Source: Dehalococcoidia bacterium
GTDB taxonomy: Bacteria > Chloroflexota > Dehalococcoidia > GIF9 > AB-539-J10
NCBI GenBank assembly: GCA_030602785.1
Contig: JAUVZB010000024.1
Coordinates: forward strand, 1-35,956
Reading direction: 5' to 3'
Length of the DNA stretch: 35,956 bases
Shown here: positions 21,206 through 27,975 of the stretch, in pieces
Numbering within the stretch: the first letter of the stretch is position 1
Layout: each line of letters begins with the position of its first letter
Program-made: the position numbers and the translations under genes
The notes under the pieces: model-generated
The model's input: the letters and a program-made list of their open reading frames with translations, nothing else
Told to the model about the DNA's origin: nothing
The model's database searches: none

Positions 21206-21408
21206 GGTATCTCCTCCTCGGGCGGATAGAGCTCTGCCTCCGCCTCCATCTCCTGGTTGTGGGAGCAGTTGGCCTCCTCGCAGCTGTGGGGGTGGTGGCA
21301 CTCAAGCATGTGCCCAACGGAGCAGAACATGCATCCCATGATGCTGTGGGCCCCCAGCGGGCAGTCGCCCCTCTCCACCCTGGCCACGCCCGTCGGATGC
21401 TCAACCAC
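21202..21408 (-). CDS. Cys/His-rich zinc protein
   Basis: 68 aa, GTG 21408 after AGAGGA. GCMFC, LECHHPHSCEEANCSHNQ and several other Cys/His residues suit one or two zinc sites. A CPLGAH-x5-CMFC...ECHxPxxCEEANCSHxQ layout is familiar from mobile-element proteins of unknown role. Its C-terminal 15 residues are duplicated in the next gene. Confidence 0.65.
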   Translation of the reverse strand: MVEHPTGVARVERGDCPLGAHSIMGCMFCSVGHMLECHHPHSCEEANCSHNQEMEAEAELYPPEEEIP

Positions 21409-21634
21409 GGGAGTCCTCTGGCTCCGGCACCAAGGCCTTGCGGTTGCCGTAGGAGCACCACCGGTTGTTCCCCAGCTCGTCTCTCAGGCGCAGAGCGGGC
21501 CAGCCACCGGTCCTAACCTCGTGCGCCTCGACTGTGACCCGCCGTTTTCCCCCAGTGGCCCACTGCAGCCCCCGGCTCCCCACGGGCCACTCCGCCAGCC
21601 AGATGGCAATCTGTTTCCTATGATATTCGTCCAC
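21401..21634 (-). CDS. Hypothetical protein
   Basis: 77 aa, GTG 21634 after GAGAGGAGGGG. It starts with a helix (EYHRKQIAIWLAEWP), then strands (RRVTVEAHEV, GWPALRLRDEL). Overlaps the next gene by 8 nt. No family recognised. Confidence 0.55.
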   Translation of the reverse strand: MDEYHRKQIAIWLAEWPVGSRGLQWATGGKRRVTVEAHEVRTGGWPALRLRDELGNNRWCSYGNRKALVPEPEDSRG

Positions 21635-21650
21635 GGTTTCCCCTCCTCTC

Positions 21651-21839
21651 TCAGCCGGCCACCACGGCCCCCGCCAGCTCCCGCCGCACTATGTTGCCTT
21701 CGGTGTCTATCCACCAGCAACCGTCCAGGGCCTCCACCACGTCCCAGCCCTGTGGCGGGAGGTAGGCCCCTTCCCGGTACAGCAATCCAATCCGACGCGC
21801 CATGGGCAAAGCCTTCTGGCCGTTATGCATGTAAAACAC
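21651..21839 (-). CDS. HNG-domain small protein, paralogue 1
   Basis: 62 aa using GTG 21839; ATG 21830 is equally possible. HNGQKALPMARRIGLLYREGAYLPPQGWDVV matches HNGRMAWAMPCGVGLRYLHGDYIRPPGWEV in the gene at 27060, so the element carries two members of this family 5.5 kb apart. A short W-rich segment follows (GCWWIDTEG). Function unknown. Confidence 0.6.
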   Translation of the reverse strand: MFYMHNGQKALPMARRIGLLYREGAYLPPQGWDVVEALDGCWWIDTEGNIVRRELAGAVVAG

Positions 21840-21861
21840 ACCCCGGCTCTTGACCCTGGCC

Positions 21862-22080
21862 TTACGAGGTGTCCTTACCACCTGGCTCGCCGCTTTCGGG
21901 GAGCGTGAAATCCACGGGCCAGCCAAGCGATGCCGCTAACCTTCCCACAGCTCTCATGGCATCTATCTGCGGAACCGGCTGGCCCGCGCTCAACTGCAGC
22001 GCCACCCCGTCCTGGAAGTGAAAAGAGACGGCGACCAAGGGGTTATCCCTGGGTGGCCACTCCGAAACCGGCTGACTCAT
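21862..22080 (-). CDS. Small hypothetical protein
   Basis: 72 aa from ATG 22080, two bases after the AAA+ stop, with GGAGGGC upstream. Strand VAVSFHFQDGVALQL and helix IDAMRAVGRLAASLGW. Its tight position implies co-expression with the AAA+ gene. No family recognised. Confidence 0.55.
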   Translation of the reverse strand: MSQPVSEWPPRDNPLVAVSFHFQDGVALQLSAGQPVPQIDAMRAVGRLAASLGWPVDFTLPESGEPGGKDTS

Positions 22081-22081
22081 C

Positions 22082-23050
22082 TTACATGCCCTCCATACGC
22101 GGCGTGGGGACTACGGCCTCCCGGGCGGAGGTCTGGCCATTCCCGCCGTAGCGGAGCATCAGGTTGACCACCCTCATGACCTCCGCGATAGTCGGCGCCG
22201 TGATGAGTTTCCACACGGCCCGGGCCTTGCGCACATCGCCCAGCTGATTGTCGTACACCCACTGGCCGATGGTGCCGGCGAGCTCCTCAGGGCACCCTTC
22301 CACTGTCAGAAAGCCGTGGCATACGGTGATGAACTCGTCTCGGGTGTAATGCGGGAACACCGCGTGCAGGGCGAAGCGGCTCAAGAACTCCTGAGGCATT
22401 TTGCGGGAGCCGTTGCAGGCGGCCAGCACGGTGGTGTTCAGCTGGACCCCCCGGGTCTTCCTCGACTTAGTTTCCAGGACCTCGCCCTTCTCCATGAGGC
22501 CCAACAAGATGGCATACACATCGTTGCGCATTTTATCGGCTTCATCCAAAAGGAGCACCGAGGGCTGGCGCTCGAACAAGGCGTCGGAGAGGCCGGCGGC
22601 CGAGGTCTGGGAGCCGAAGGCGATGTAGGCATCAGGTACGGCCGCCCGGACCGCCTCGAGCATCACGCTCTTGGCACACGCGGGCGGCCCCTCCAGCATG
22701 AAATGGGTGCGGGACCGGGCTGCCACCGCGTGGGCGATGGCCTCCTTGAGGTCAGGATACCCCACCACCAGCTGCATGGCCTCCAAGACAGAGTCGGCCG
22801 GGACAGGCGACTTCGCCAACTCCATTACGTCCACGGCGACCAGGCCCTGGCCCGTCTCGGTCAGCCGGTACGTGGTGATCCTACCATCCCTGATTACAAT
22901 CTCCACCATGCCACCTTCGAGCAGCCGCTTGATGTCAGCGGCGGTGGCCCCCACGGAGTAGTGCGTCCAGCCAACAATACGGGCCCTATGATTGCGGCTG
23001 TCGGTCTCTCTCCCGCCAGCCCGGCGGAGGATATCCATGTCATTCAGCAC
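22082..23050 (-). CDS. RuvB/MoxR-like AAA+ ATPase with wing-helix N-terminus
   Basis: 322 aa, GTG 23050 after GGGGAAGAAG; ATG four codons later is possible. Residues 1-70 look like a winged-helix (ADIKRLLEGGMVEIVIRDGRITTYRLTETG). The AAA+ core has Walker A GPPACAKS at 121-128 (Ala for the usual Gly at two places, Lys127 and Ser128 kept), Walker B LLLDEAD at 166-172, sensor Asn213 in AACNGS and an Arg finger candidate at 225. Likely a motor acting on DNA or protein complexes in replication. It follows the helicase loader. Confidence 0.8.
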   Translation of the reverse strand: MLNDMDILRRAGGRETDSRNHRARIVGWTHYSVGATAADIKRLLEGGMVEIVIRDGRITTYRLTETGQGLVAVDVMELAKSPVPADSVLEAMQLVVGYPDLKEAIAHAVAARSRTHFMLEGPPACAKSVMLEAVRAAVPDAYIAFGSQTSAAGLSDALFERQPSVLLLDEADKMRNDVYAILLGLMEKGEVLETKSRKTRGVQLNTTVLAACNGSRKMPQEFLSRFALHAVFPHYTRDEFITVCHGFLTVEGCPEELAGTIGQWVYDNQLGDVRKARAVWKLITAPTIAEVMRVVNLMLRYGGNGQTSAREAVVPTPRMEGM

Positions 23051-23090
23051 ACTTCTTCCCCACGCCCAGCAATATGTCTGTAAATATGGC

Positions 23091-23987
23091 TCATGTGAAT
23101 CGGGTCTCCCGGAAGCTCTTACCCTTGAGGGTGTGGCACTGGCCGCCCTGGGTCATCTCATACAGGCGGTCGGCGGTGGCCGGGCCCAGCAGGTCCTCCA
23201 GCCGCTCGCCGGGGACGTTAGTGCACAGCATCACCGGCAGGTCCTCCTGGTACCGCTGGTCAATGAGGTGGAAATAGACCCGCCTGGTGTGCTCGGACGG
23301 GGTTTCCTTGCCCACATCGTCCAGGATGAGCAGGGGCACCCCGCGCAGGCTGCGGTAGACCCTCTCTTCGGTGTCGAGCCCGGACACCCCCCTGTCATAG
23401 GTGGCCCTTATCCGAACCAGGAGCCCGGGGCCGGTCTCATATCGCACCGGGCAGCTGGCCCGGCCAGGGTCGCCGTCCCATCGCTGGAATATCCGGTGGG
23501 CTACGGCGTTGGCCAGGTGGCTCTTCCCCAGCCCGTTGGTCTCGGAGAACAGCCACAGGGAGGGGTAGCCGTGGGCGTCCTCCAGGGAGAAATCGTCGGC
23601 GTACTTCTGGCATTCGCGGACCACCCCGGTGAGCCCGCTGCGGCCCTGCCAGCTCTCGAAGGTGCTCTCCCAGAACTTGCGGGGCATGCTCTCCACCCAC
23701 TGCTCCCGCACCCGGGCCTGGGCCACCAGGAGCGCCCGCCCCGCCTCCTCAGCCTCCTCTGCCACCCGCTGGGCCTCCTCCGCCCTCAGCCGCTCGATAC
23801 ACTCCGGGCACTGCTTAGGCCCTATGACCCGGGGCCCCGAGCGGAGCGCGTAGACGGTGACGGCCGCCTCAAACTCCCGGCCGCACTCCTTGCAGGGCCT
23901 GTTTTCAGTCGTCTCCTGCGATTCTCTTCCAGGGTAGTCGAGGAGCTTGCGAATCGGCTGCCAGCCGCCGCCGCGGGACTCTACCAT
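23091..23987 (-). CDS. DnaC/DnaI-like helicase loader
   Basis: 298 aa. ATG 23987 follows AAGGAGGCCCCCC; the longer reading lacks one. A four-Cys zinc module (C32, C35, C60, C63) precedes a coiled-coil linker (RLRAEEAQRVAEEAEEAG) and an AAA+ core with Walker A NGLGKS ending at 156 and Walker B LLILDD near 219-224. This order matches DnaI/DnaC-type loaders and phage homologues. It would load replicative helicase at the origin marked by the replisome organiser, whose gene overlaps it by 83 nt. Confidence 0.85.
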   Translation of the reverse strand: MVESRGGGWQPIRKLLDYPGRESQETTENRPCKECGREFEAAVTVYALRSGPRVIGPKQCPECIERLRAEEAQRVAEEAEEAGRALLVAQARVREQWVESMPRKFWESTFESWQGRSGLTGVVRECQKYADDFSLEDAHGYPSLWLFSETNGLGKSHLANAVAHRIFQRWDGDPGRASCPVRYETGPGLLVRIRATYDRGVSGLDTEERVYRSLRGVPLLILDDVGKETPSEHTRRVYFHLIDQRYQEDLPVMLCTNVPGERLEDLLGPATADRLYEMTQGGQCHTLKGKSFRETRFT

Positions 23988-24600
23988 GGGGGGCCTCCTT
24001 CGTCTCCTTGCCTTTACCATGCCCAGCGTGCGGGCGCTGGGCAGGCGGAGCCTGCACTTTGGGGGGGTCGGGGGGATACTCTTCTTTTATATTATGTTGT
24101 GTTATGTTATGTTGTCGTCTACCTAAAGCTTTACCTAAAGCGATACCTAAAGAGGGAGGCCCGGTGACCTCCTCGGCGAGTTGATCCAGAGGGGTGTCTC
24201 CGACCTTATTGGTCACCCCCGGCCAGTTGATGGTGATCACCCGGTTCTTTCCCCGGAAGCGAAGCCGGTCGTCCCAGGTCCCGGCAGGCATGAACTCGCT
24301 GGGGTACGCCCACTGCATTGTCGCCTGGTCTTCCCACCACTGCGCTATCTGGACGACCGGCTCGGGGCCGTCGTCGTAGATGATGGCCAGGCCCACCCGC
24401 TGCATTTCGGCCAGCAGCCCCGCGATGCGCTCGGCGGGGATCTCGTGGACGTTAGGGCACACCGTCCACTTAACCCTTTCGGCGTCAGCGGAAAGGCGGC
24501 CCTGGTCGTCGGCGTTGGCCTCCAGCAGGGGGTAGAGTACCTTGCCAAGCAATGAGAGGGCGGCGTACTGCCGCGACCGGCTGAGGCCGCTGGAGATCAT
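23905..24600 (-). CDS. DnaD-type replisome organiser with embedded origin
   Basis: 231 aa. ATG 24600 follows AAAGGCAGG; the longer ORF has none. Residues 10-95 (LLGKVLYPLLEANADDQGRL...WTVCPN...ERIAGLLAEMQRVGLAIIY...VVQIAQWWEDQA) are the winged-helix N-domain of phage replisome organisers. Residues 150-161 are encoded by three 12-bp iterons and 164-175 by an AT-rich tract (HNITQHNIKEE). The basic, Pro-rich tail is likely flexible. It overlaps the helicase loader and would bind the iterons inside its own gene. Confidence 0.82.
   Translation of the reverse strand: MISSGLSRSRQYAALSLLGKVLYPLLEANADDQGRLSADAERVKWTVCPNVHEIPAERIAGLLAEMQRVGLAIIYDDGPEPVVQIAQWWEDQATMQWAYPSEFMPAGTWDDRLRFRGKNRVITINWPGVTNKVGDTPLDQLAEEVTGPPSLGIALGKALGRRQHNITQHNIKEEYPPDPPKVQAPPAQRPHAGHGKGKETKEAPHGRVPRRRLAADSQAPRLPWKRIAGDD
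24079..24152. other. Candidate replication origin: iterons and AT-rich tract
   Basis: ACCTAAAG occurs at 24121, 24133 and 24145, an exact 12-bp period. Directly beside it lies 24079-24115, about 80% A+T in a GC-rich element, with repeated TTATGTTG/TTATGTTA words. Iterons next to an unwinding tract inside an initiator gene is the arrangement of many phage and plasmid origins. Confidence 0.7.
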
Positions 24601-24634
24601 CCTGCCTTTACCCAGGGGTGGCACGGCGCTGGTT

Positions 24635-24669
24635 AAAAACGAAGGGGGTACCGTGATGACGGTACCCCC
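24635..24669 (-). terminator. Attenuator-like terminator in rep leader
   Basis: On the minus strand, GGGGGTACCGT (from 24669) pairs with ACGGTACCCCC over a 4-nt loop, followed by TTCGTTTTT ending at 24635. It is an 11-bp perfect hairpin plus T-tract, 35 nt before the replisome organiser start and downstream of the minus-strand promoter at 24793-24823. Confidence 0.75.
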
Positions 24670-24672
24670 AAC

Positions 24673-24701
24673 TTGACAGATTCTGTTCGGTGGTCTATCG
24701 T
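24673..24701 (+). promoter_or_regulatory. Promoter for small antisense transcript
   Basis: TTGACA (24673-24678), 17-bp spacer, TATCGT (24696-24701). The -35 is perfect and the -10 keeps T1, A2 and T6. No plus-strand protein gene follows, only a short terminator-ended interval. Confidence 0.65.
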
Positions 24702-24707
24702 GGCTAT

Positions 24708-24776
24708 ACGGTTCACAGTTGCTCCTGTGGCCTGTGGGCACCCACCCTTCCAGGCGGGGGTGGGTGCTTCCTTTTC
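24708..24776 (+). ncRNA. Predicted antisense RNA to rep leader
   Basis: From the expected start about 24708, a 5' hairpin (CACAG-6 nt-CTGTG, 24714-24729) is followed by a terminator: GCACCCACCC (24738-24747) with GGGTGGGTGC (24758-24767), then TTCCTTTT. The roughly 70-nt RNA would be complementary to the first part of the minus-strand rep leader. Predicted from sequence only. Confidence 0.6.
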
Positions 24777-24792
24777 GGGGCGAACGGTTCCC

Positions 24793-24823
24793 ATCATAGC
24801 TTACCCTGATGGCGGGCTGTCAA
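24793..24823 (-). promoter_or_regulatory. Promoter for replication operon
   Basis: Minus strand: TTGACA (complement of 24818-24823), 19-bp spacer, TATGAT (complement of 24793-24798). Five of six -10 bases are consensus. A transcript starting near 24786 would cross the antisense RNA region and the attenuator before reaching the gene at 24600. The -35 overlaps the end of the upstream gene. Confidence 0.6.
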
Positions 24824-25119
24824 GGGGTTTTCAGCCGATGCCCGGCTATGAAGACCGGCAGCGAAGGGCGGTCATCCCACAGCACCCAGTAGCCGAAGTT
24901 GATCCCGGGTGGCGCACCATGCTTTCGGGCCTCTTCCTCACTGAACCCCACCGGACCCAGGGAGCCGACGACCACCCCGGGGTCCCCGTCCACGTGGGCA
25001 TCCCCGGATTTCGAGTTAACCTTCACGACTGCAGTGCCGTTGGGGATGCCTCCTCGGGGGCCGGCGTCTACGCAGCTGAAGGTGACAGCCCCGAACAAGC
25101 CTTGCCCTTGTGGGGTCAT
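24820..25119 (-). CDS. Hypothetical protein
   Basis: 99 aa from ATG 25119, in an ATGA overlap, with AAGGAGC upstream. GLFGAVTFSCVDAGPRGGIPNGTAVVKV and FSEEEARKHGAPPGINFGYWVLWDDRP recall a small mobile-element family. It looks beta-rich. Its stop lies inside the -35 of the replication promoter. Function unknown. Confidence 0.6.
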   Translation of the reverse strand: MTPQGQGLFGAVTFSCVDAGPRGGIPNGTAVVKVNSKSGDAHVDGDPGVVVGSLGPVGFSEEEARKHGAPPGINFGYWVLWDDRPSLPVFIAGHRLKTP

Positions 25120-25475
25120 CTCAGGTATGCTCCTTGGGTCATCCGGGCGATGGCTTCGAACATCCCCAACTCCCGATAGGTATAGTGTGGCGGGGGCGCC
25201 GGTACCGGTACCGGAGCCTTCAGCCGCTTGAAAAGCTCAGGGAAGTTCACCTCCACGAAGTCATACCAGTCGGCCATGGCGACGCCAAACTGGCAGTCTA
25301 CGCAGATAACACTGGGCAGGTCGATCAACTGGAGCTCATACTGGTCTGTCAATCGCCTCCAGCGGGGCGTTCCCCAAGGCAGGGGCCTCCAACACCCCTC
25401 GCAGTCATCTTCCAACTTGCCCACCCGGATGTAGACCCAGCGAAAACCAAAGTACTCCCTTACCTCCGTGGCCAA
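25116..25475 (-). CDS. Zinc-binding protein with Pro-rich linker
   Basis: 119 aa, TTG 25475 after GAGGGGAG. DCEGC at about 24-28 and CVDC about 30 residues later form a zinc site. A LKAPVPVPAPPP linker joins a short C-terminal helix (ELGMFEAIARMTQG). Possibly a small adaptor. No family recognised. Confidence 0.6.
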   Translation of the reverse strand: MATEVREYFGFRWVYIRVGKLEDDCEGCWRPLPWGTPRWRRLTDQYELQLIDLPSVICVDCQFGVAMADWYDFVEVNFPELFKRLKAPVPVPAPPPHYTYRELGMFEAIARMTQGAYLR

Positions 25476-25479
25476 CCGC

Positions 25480-25677
25480 TCAGCTCCCCTCCGGCATCAG
25501 GTAGACCAGCACGGTTGCCATGGCGACGAGCAGCGGGCACCATTTGTCCGCCTTGCCGGGTGGCTTATCTGCGTGTTGGAATGTGTCTGCCATCCATTTG
25601 CAGTCCCCTCCTGGGATGGGACATTTAGAGCAGTCCATCCTTATAGCTTCAAAACGTGCTACCAGGTCAGGTTCCAT
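25480..25677 (-). CDS. Cys-rich small protein with hydrophobic C-terminus
   Basis: 65 aa. ATG 25677 follows AAGGGGGACAGGTG; the start at 25710 has no such site. CSKCPIPGGDCKW near residue 17 and a later WC could bind metal. The C-terminus (CPLLVAMATVLVYLMPEG) may be a membrane anchor. Overlaps the upstream gene by 11 nt. Confidence 0.6.
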   Translation of the reverse strand: MEPDLVARFEAIRMDCSKCPIPGGDCKWMADTFQHADKPPGKADKWCPLLVAMATVLVYLMPEGS

Positions 25678-25942
25678 CACCTGTCCCCCTTGGCAGTCGC
25701 ATGCCGGCATCTAACCCGTCCATGAACAGGCACAGGTAAACGCCCAGCTGCCCCATGTCATCCCGGTCTTCCGGGTCAGAGTGCGCTACCTCGCGCCGGA
25801 TATATTCTTCGGCCCACGCCCGAGCTGCGACCCTCAGCGGGCTTTCGGCCGCCATATTAGGGTCGTAGTCGTCCAGCATGGCGTCAATGTAGCGGGCGTC
25901 AACGAGTTTATCCACCCAATGGGTCTTAGACAGCTTTGGCAC
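25667..25942 (-). CDS. MG-Q-L-YVC family protein, paralogue 1
   Basis: 91 aa, GTG 25942 after GGAGGCTACCA. DKLVDARYIDAMLDDYDP, AARAWAEEYIRREV and DMGQLGVYLCLFMDGLDAG match the same segments of the protein at 26271. The two share the helical pattern W-x-DK...MLDD...AA..YA.EEI...MG-x-L-x-x-Y-x-C. Function unknown. Confidence 0.6.
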   Translation of the reverse strand: MPKLSKTHWVDKLVDARYIDAMLDDYDPNMAAESPLRVAARAWAEEYIRREVAHSDPEDRDDMGQLGVYLCLFMDGLDAGMRLPRGTGDGT

Positions 25943-26240
25943 TGGTAGCCTCCTCCCGCTCCTTCATCCGCCGCTCAACGCGCGCTTTCCGATATTTCTC
26001 CCGCGTCCAATACGACTTGAGGCCCCGGCGCTTCCACATAACATGAGCCAGAACAGCTGGGGTCATAGTTACCGTGTCGTTCTTTCCCTTGTCTGTATCT
26101 ACCTCTGTGAGCATCACGCCTATCTCACCATCGTTGTAAAGGATGGTCTTCACCACTGTAAAGCAGTTGGGGTTCCCTTCGGTGATGACCTCCGAGTGGA
26201 CGCGGGCAGTGCCTTCCATTTTCGACCGCTTTACAGTCAA
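25926..26240 (-). CDS. Hypothetical basic protein
   Basis: 104 aa, TTG 26240 after AAAAGGGGGG. Beta-rich first half (HSEVITEGNPNCFTVVKTILYNDGEIGVMLTEV), then a basic helical tail (SYWTREKYRKARVERRMKEREE). Codons are more AT-rich than those of its neighbours. Overlaps the next gene by 17 nt. Confidence 0.55.
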   Translation of the reverse strand: MTVKRSKMEGTARVHSEVITEGNPNCFTVVKTILYNDGEIGVMLTEVDTDKGKNDTVTMTPAVLAHVMWKRRGLKSYWTREKYRKARVERRMKEREEATSAKAV

Positions 26241-26270
26241 GTTAGCCCCCCTTTTCTATCCTCTGGCAGG

Positions 26271-26519
26271 CTAAGTTGTTCTTTCATCTTTGCGCCCCTG
26301 TTCGTAGCCTTCTAACCAGAAGCCGCATACATAGAGCTGAAGGGTGCCCATTGTAGACCAGCTTTCCTCCGCAAAGGTTTCCTTTTCCTCTTTGATTTCC
26401 TCAAGGGCATACTGCTTGGCAGCCTCTCTGACCGCTGGGTCCCACTCGTTACTATGGTCATCCAGCATCTTGTCCACCAGGCTTTCCGTGATGATCTTGT
26501 CCGACCAACGTTCGGGCAT
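26271..26519 (-). CDS. MG-Q-L-YVC family protein, paralogue 2
   Basis: 82 aa from ATG 26519 after GGAAGGAG. WSDKIITESLVDKMLDDHS, REAAKQYALEEIKEE and TMGTLQLYVCGFWLEGYEQG are the conserved parts shared with 25667-25942. Acidic and helical. Function unknown. Confidence 0.6.
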   Translation of the reverse strand: MPERWSDKIITESLVDKMLDDHSNEWDPAVREAAKQYALEEIKEEKETFAEESWSTMGTLQLYVCGFWLEGYEQGRKDERTT

Positions 26520-26535
26520 GCGAGACTCCTTCCAG

Positions 26536-26973
26536 TCAGTCGGTGGTGGCTTCTATGGCCACCACCTGCTCCTTCAGCTCCCGGTACCGGGAGCAGTCCT
26601 GGTGCCTTTTGCCCCCGCAGAACTCCTTGGCCAGTGCCTTGTCATCCAGATTCGGAGAAAAGGGCCTGTCGCAACGGAAGGTGATGAAGGGACAGCGTTG
26701 TACCAGACACTCAGAGCATTCCCACGGCCAAGTAGCCCCCCGGGTCCGCAGGAAGCCGATGAAATGCCGTTTCAGCTCATTGGCGTCCGAGGAGAGGCCC
26801 ACGTAGTAGCTCAGGTGGGCAAGCTCCTTTCCCTGCGCCAGGCCCAACCCCAGCGAGGCCGGCAGGGTCAGGCAAGAGTCCCCGACGAACACCGTGGCGC
26901 CGCAGGTGCAGGTGTAGCAGAACGACCCCCGTCCGTCCCAGGGGATGTCCCGGCCGCAGCCCAGGCAGGTCAT
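26536..26973 (-). CDS. Multi-zinc-ribbon protein
   Basis: 145 aa from ATG 26973 after GAGGCGGCG. CLGC at 3-6 and CTC pair (YTCTCGATVF) make one ribbon; WECSECLVQRC and FCGGKRHQDC make a second cluster. A central segment (AQGKELAHLSYYVGLSSDANELKRHFIGFLR) is helical. This ribbon-helix-ribbon layout recurs in mobile-element proteins. Possibly nucleic-acid binding. Confidence 0.65.
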   Translation of the reverse strand: MTCLGCGRDIPWDGRGSFCYTCTCGATVFVGDSCLTLPASLGLGLAQGKELAHLSYYVGLSSDANELKRHFIGFLRTRGATWPWECSECLVQRCPFITFRCDRPFSPNLDDKALAKEFCGGKRHQDCSRYRELKEQVVAIEATTD

Positions 26974-27059
26974 CGCCGCCTCACCTACGCCAGCCACGAT
27001 ATAGACACCAGCAGAGTGCTGCTATGTAAAGATACCCAAAGAGTCCAAAAGGAGGAATA
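26974..27059. other. Intergenic gap with no gene
   Basis: This 86-nt gap is the longest in this part of the operon. It contains a short inverted repeat (AGCAGAGTGCTGCT) and AT-richer sequence. A minus-strand promoter is possible but I see no good -35/-10 pair. Confidence 0.4.
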
Positions 27060-27311
27060 TCAACCATGCTTCGCCTTCCCCCGGTGGATGTTCTGGCGCC
27101 GGATGTAACCGTCATGGCCTCGTTCCCAGGGGCGGTTCAGCACCAGGGAGACCTCCCAACCCGGGGGGCGAATGTAGTCACCATGGAGATACCTGAGCCC
27201 GACGCCACAGGGCATCGCCCAGGCCATGCGGCCGTTGTGGAAGAATCCGTGTCCCCAAATGAGGCTTCCCCTCGTCCTGGTGCGCCGCTTGCCGGTCCCT
27301 TTACCGGGCAC
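27060..27311 (-). CDS. HNG-domain small protein, paralogue 2
   Basis: 83 aa using GTG 27311, 7 nt after GGAGGC at the end of the upstream gene; the longer reading has a low-quality Arg-rich front. FFHNGRMAWAMPCGVGLRYLHGDYIRPPGWEV is the conserved part shared with 21651. The basic N-terminus (KGTGKRRTRTRG) and the tail (GYIRRQNIHRGKAKHG) suit nucleic-acid contact. Function unknown. Confidence 0.6.
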   Translation of the reverse strand: MPGKGTGKRRTRTRGSLIWGHGFFHNGRMAWAMPCGVGLRYLHGDYIRPPGWEVSLVLNRPWERGHDGYIRRQNIHRGKAKHG

Positions 27312-27696
27312 CTTTCGCCTCCGACTCCGCTTTTGCCTTACTGTACCACCCCGGGAAGTCTGCCCCAGCTTTCTTCTGTCTTTCGCCCTCGGCGGGGCAG
27401 TCCACGACTGGTAGGCTTTCCTGCCATTCCTCAAGCCCCTTTGTGTGCCACCTACCCCAGATATACCACGGCAGCATCCACCATAGGTTTCTCCCGGCAC
27501 CCTTCAGCTTGTCCCAGAGCACCTCATGCCAAGCCACGAAATAGGCCGCCTCCCTCTCATTGGAATCGCAGTGGCCGAAGTAGGGACACATCTCGGCGGC
27601 CAGGCAGAAGCTGGAAACAGCGGGACGCCCGCAGGGGTATGACCCACTCTCCCCCTCGCCGAAGCAGTAGCCCTCAATTACGATATGTCGCCACAT
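27301..27696 (-). CDS. Cys-rich protein
   Basis: 131 aa from ATG 27696 after AAAGGAAG. HIVIEGYCFGEGESGSYPCGRP, SSFCLAAEMCPYFGHCDS give five Cys in 30 residues, a likely metal site. The middle is Trp-rich (NLWWMLPWYIWGRWH), followed by a charged tail. The Cys-rich half looks like a conserved domain, but I cannot name it. Confidence 0.6.
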   Translation of the reverse strand: MWRHIVIEGYCFGEGESGSYPCGRPAVSSFCLAAEMCPYFGHCDSNEREAAYFVAWHEVLWDKLKGAGRNLWWMLPWYIWGRWHTKGLEEWQESLPVVDCPAEGERQKKAGADFPGWYSKAKAESEAKGAR

Positions 27697-27729
27697 CCTA
27701 CCGCTTCCTTTCGTTCACGGCCGGTCCCT

Positions 27730-27975
27730 TTACCCGGCAGGGGCCACCTCCTCCACCTCAATGGAAACTGCCCCGGCCGGTTTCACTGTCATAAGAAGCC
27801 GGCGCTCCTCCTCGGTGAGGGGGTGGTCACTGATGATGGGGACCGTCTGCAAAACAACCAACCTCTTACCGTCATGCCCCCAGTCCTCCAGGATTTTGCC
27901 CATAGCTTCGTTGACCTTCGCCAGATTCTCGGGCGTATGAGTCACCACCACGTTGTAATGAAACTCCTGGCTCAT
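27730..27975 (-). CDS. Small hypothetical protein
   Basis: 81 aa. ATG 27975 follows GGAGGTTTTCC, which lies in the last codons of the upstream gene. Strands (HYNVVVTHTP, KRLVVLQTVPII) alternate with helices (ENLAKVNEAMGKILEDW, TEEERRLLMT). This is compatible with a ferredoxin-like fold. The tail VEEVAPAG resembles the tail of the upstream protein. Confidence 0.6.
   Translation of the reverse strand: MSQEFHYNVVVTHTPENLAKVNEAMGKILEDWGHDGKRLVVLQTVPIISDHPLTEEERRLLMTVKPAGAVSIEVEEVAPAG

Noticed and set aside
27066-27794. 242-aa plus-strand reading frame with an excellent Shine-Dalgarno site (AAAAGGAGGAAT) and ATG
   Set aside because: It is antisense to two genes whose proteins have coherent motifs and a paralogue. 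Its translation is Ser/Pro/Arg-rich without domains, so the site is taken as coincidence.
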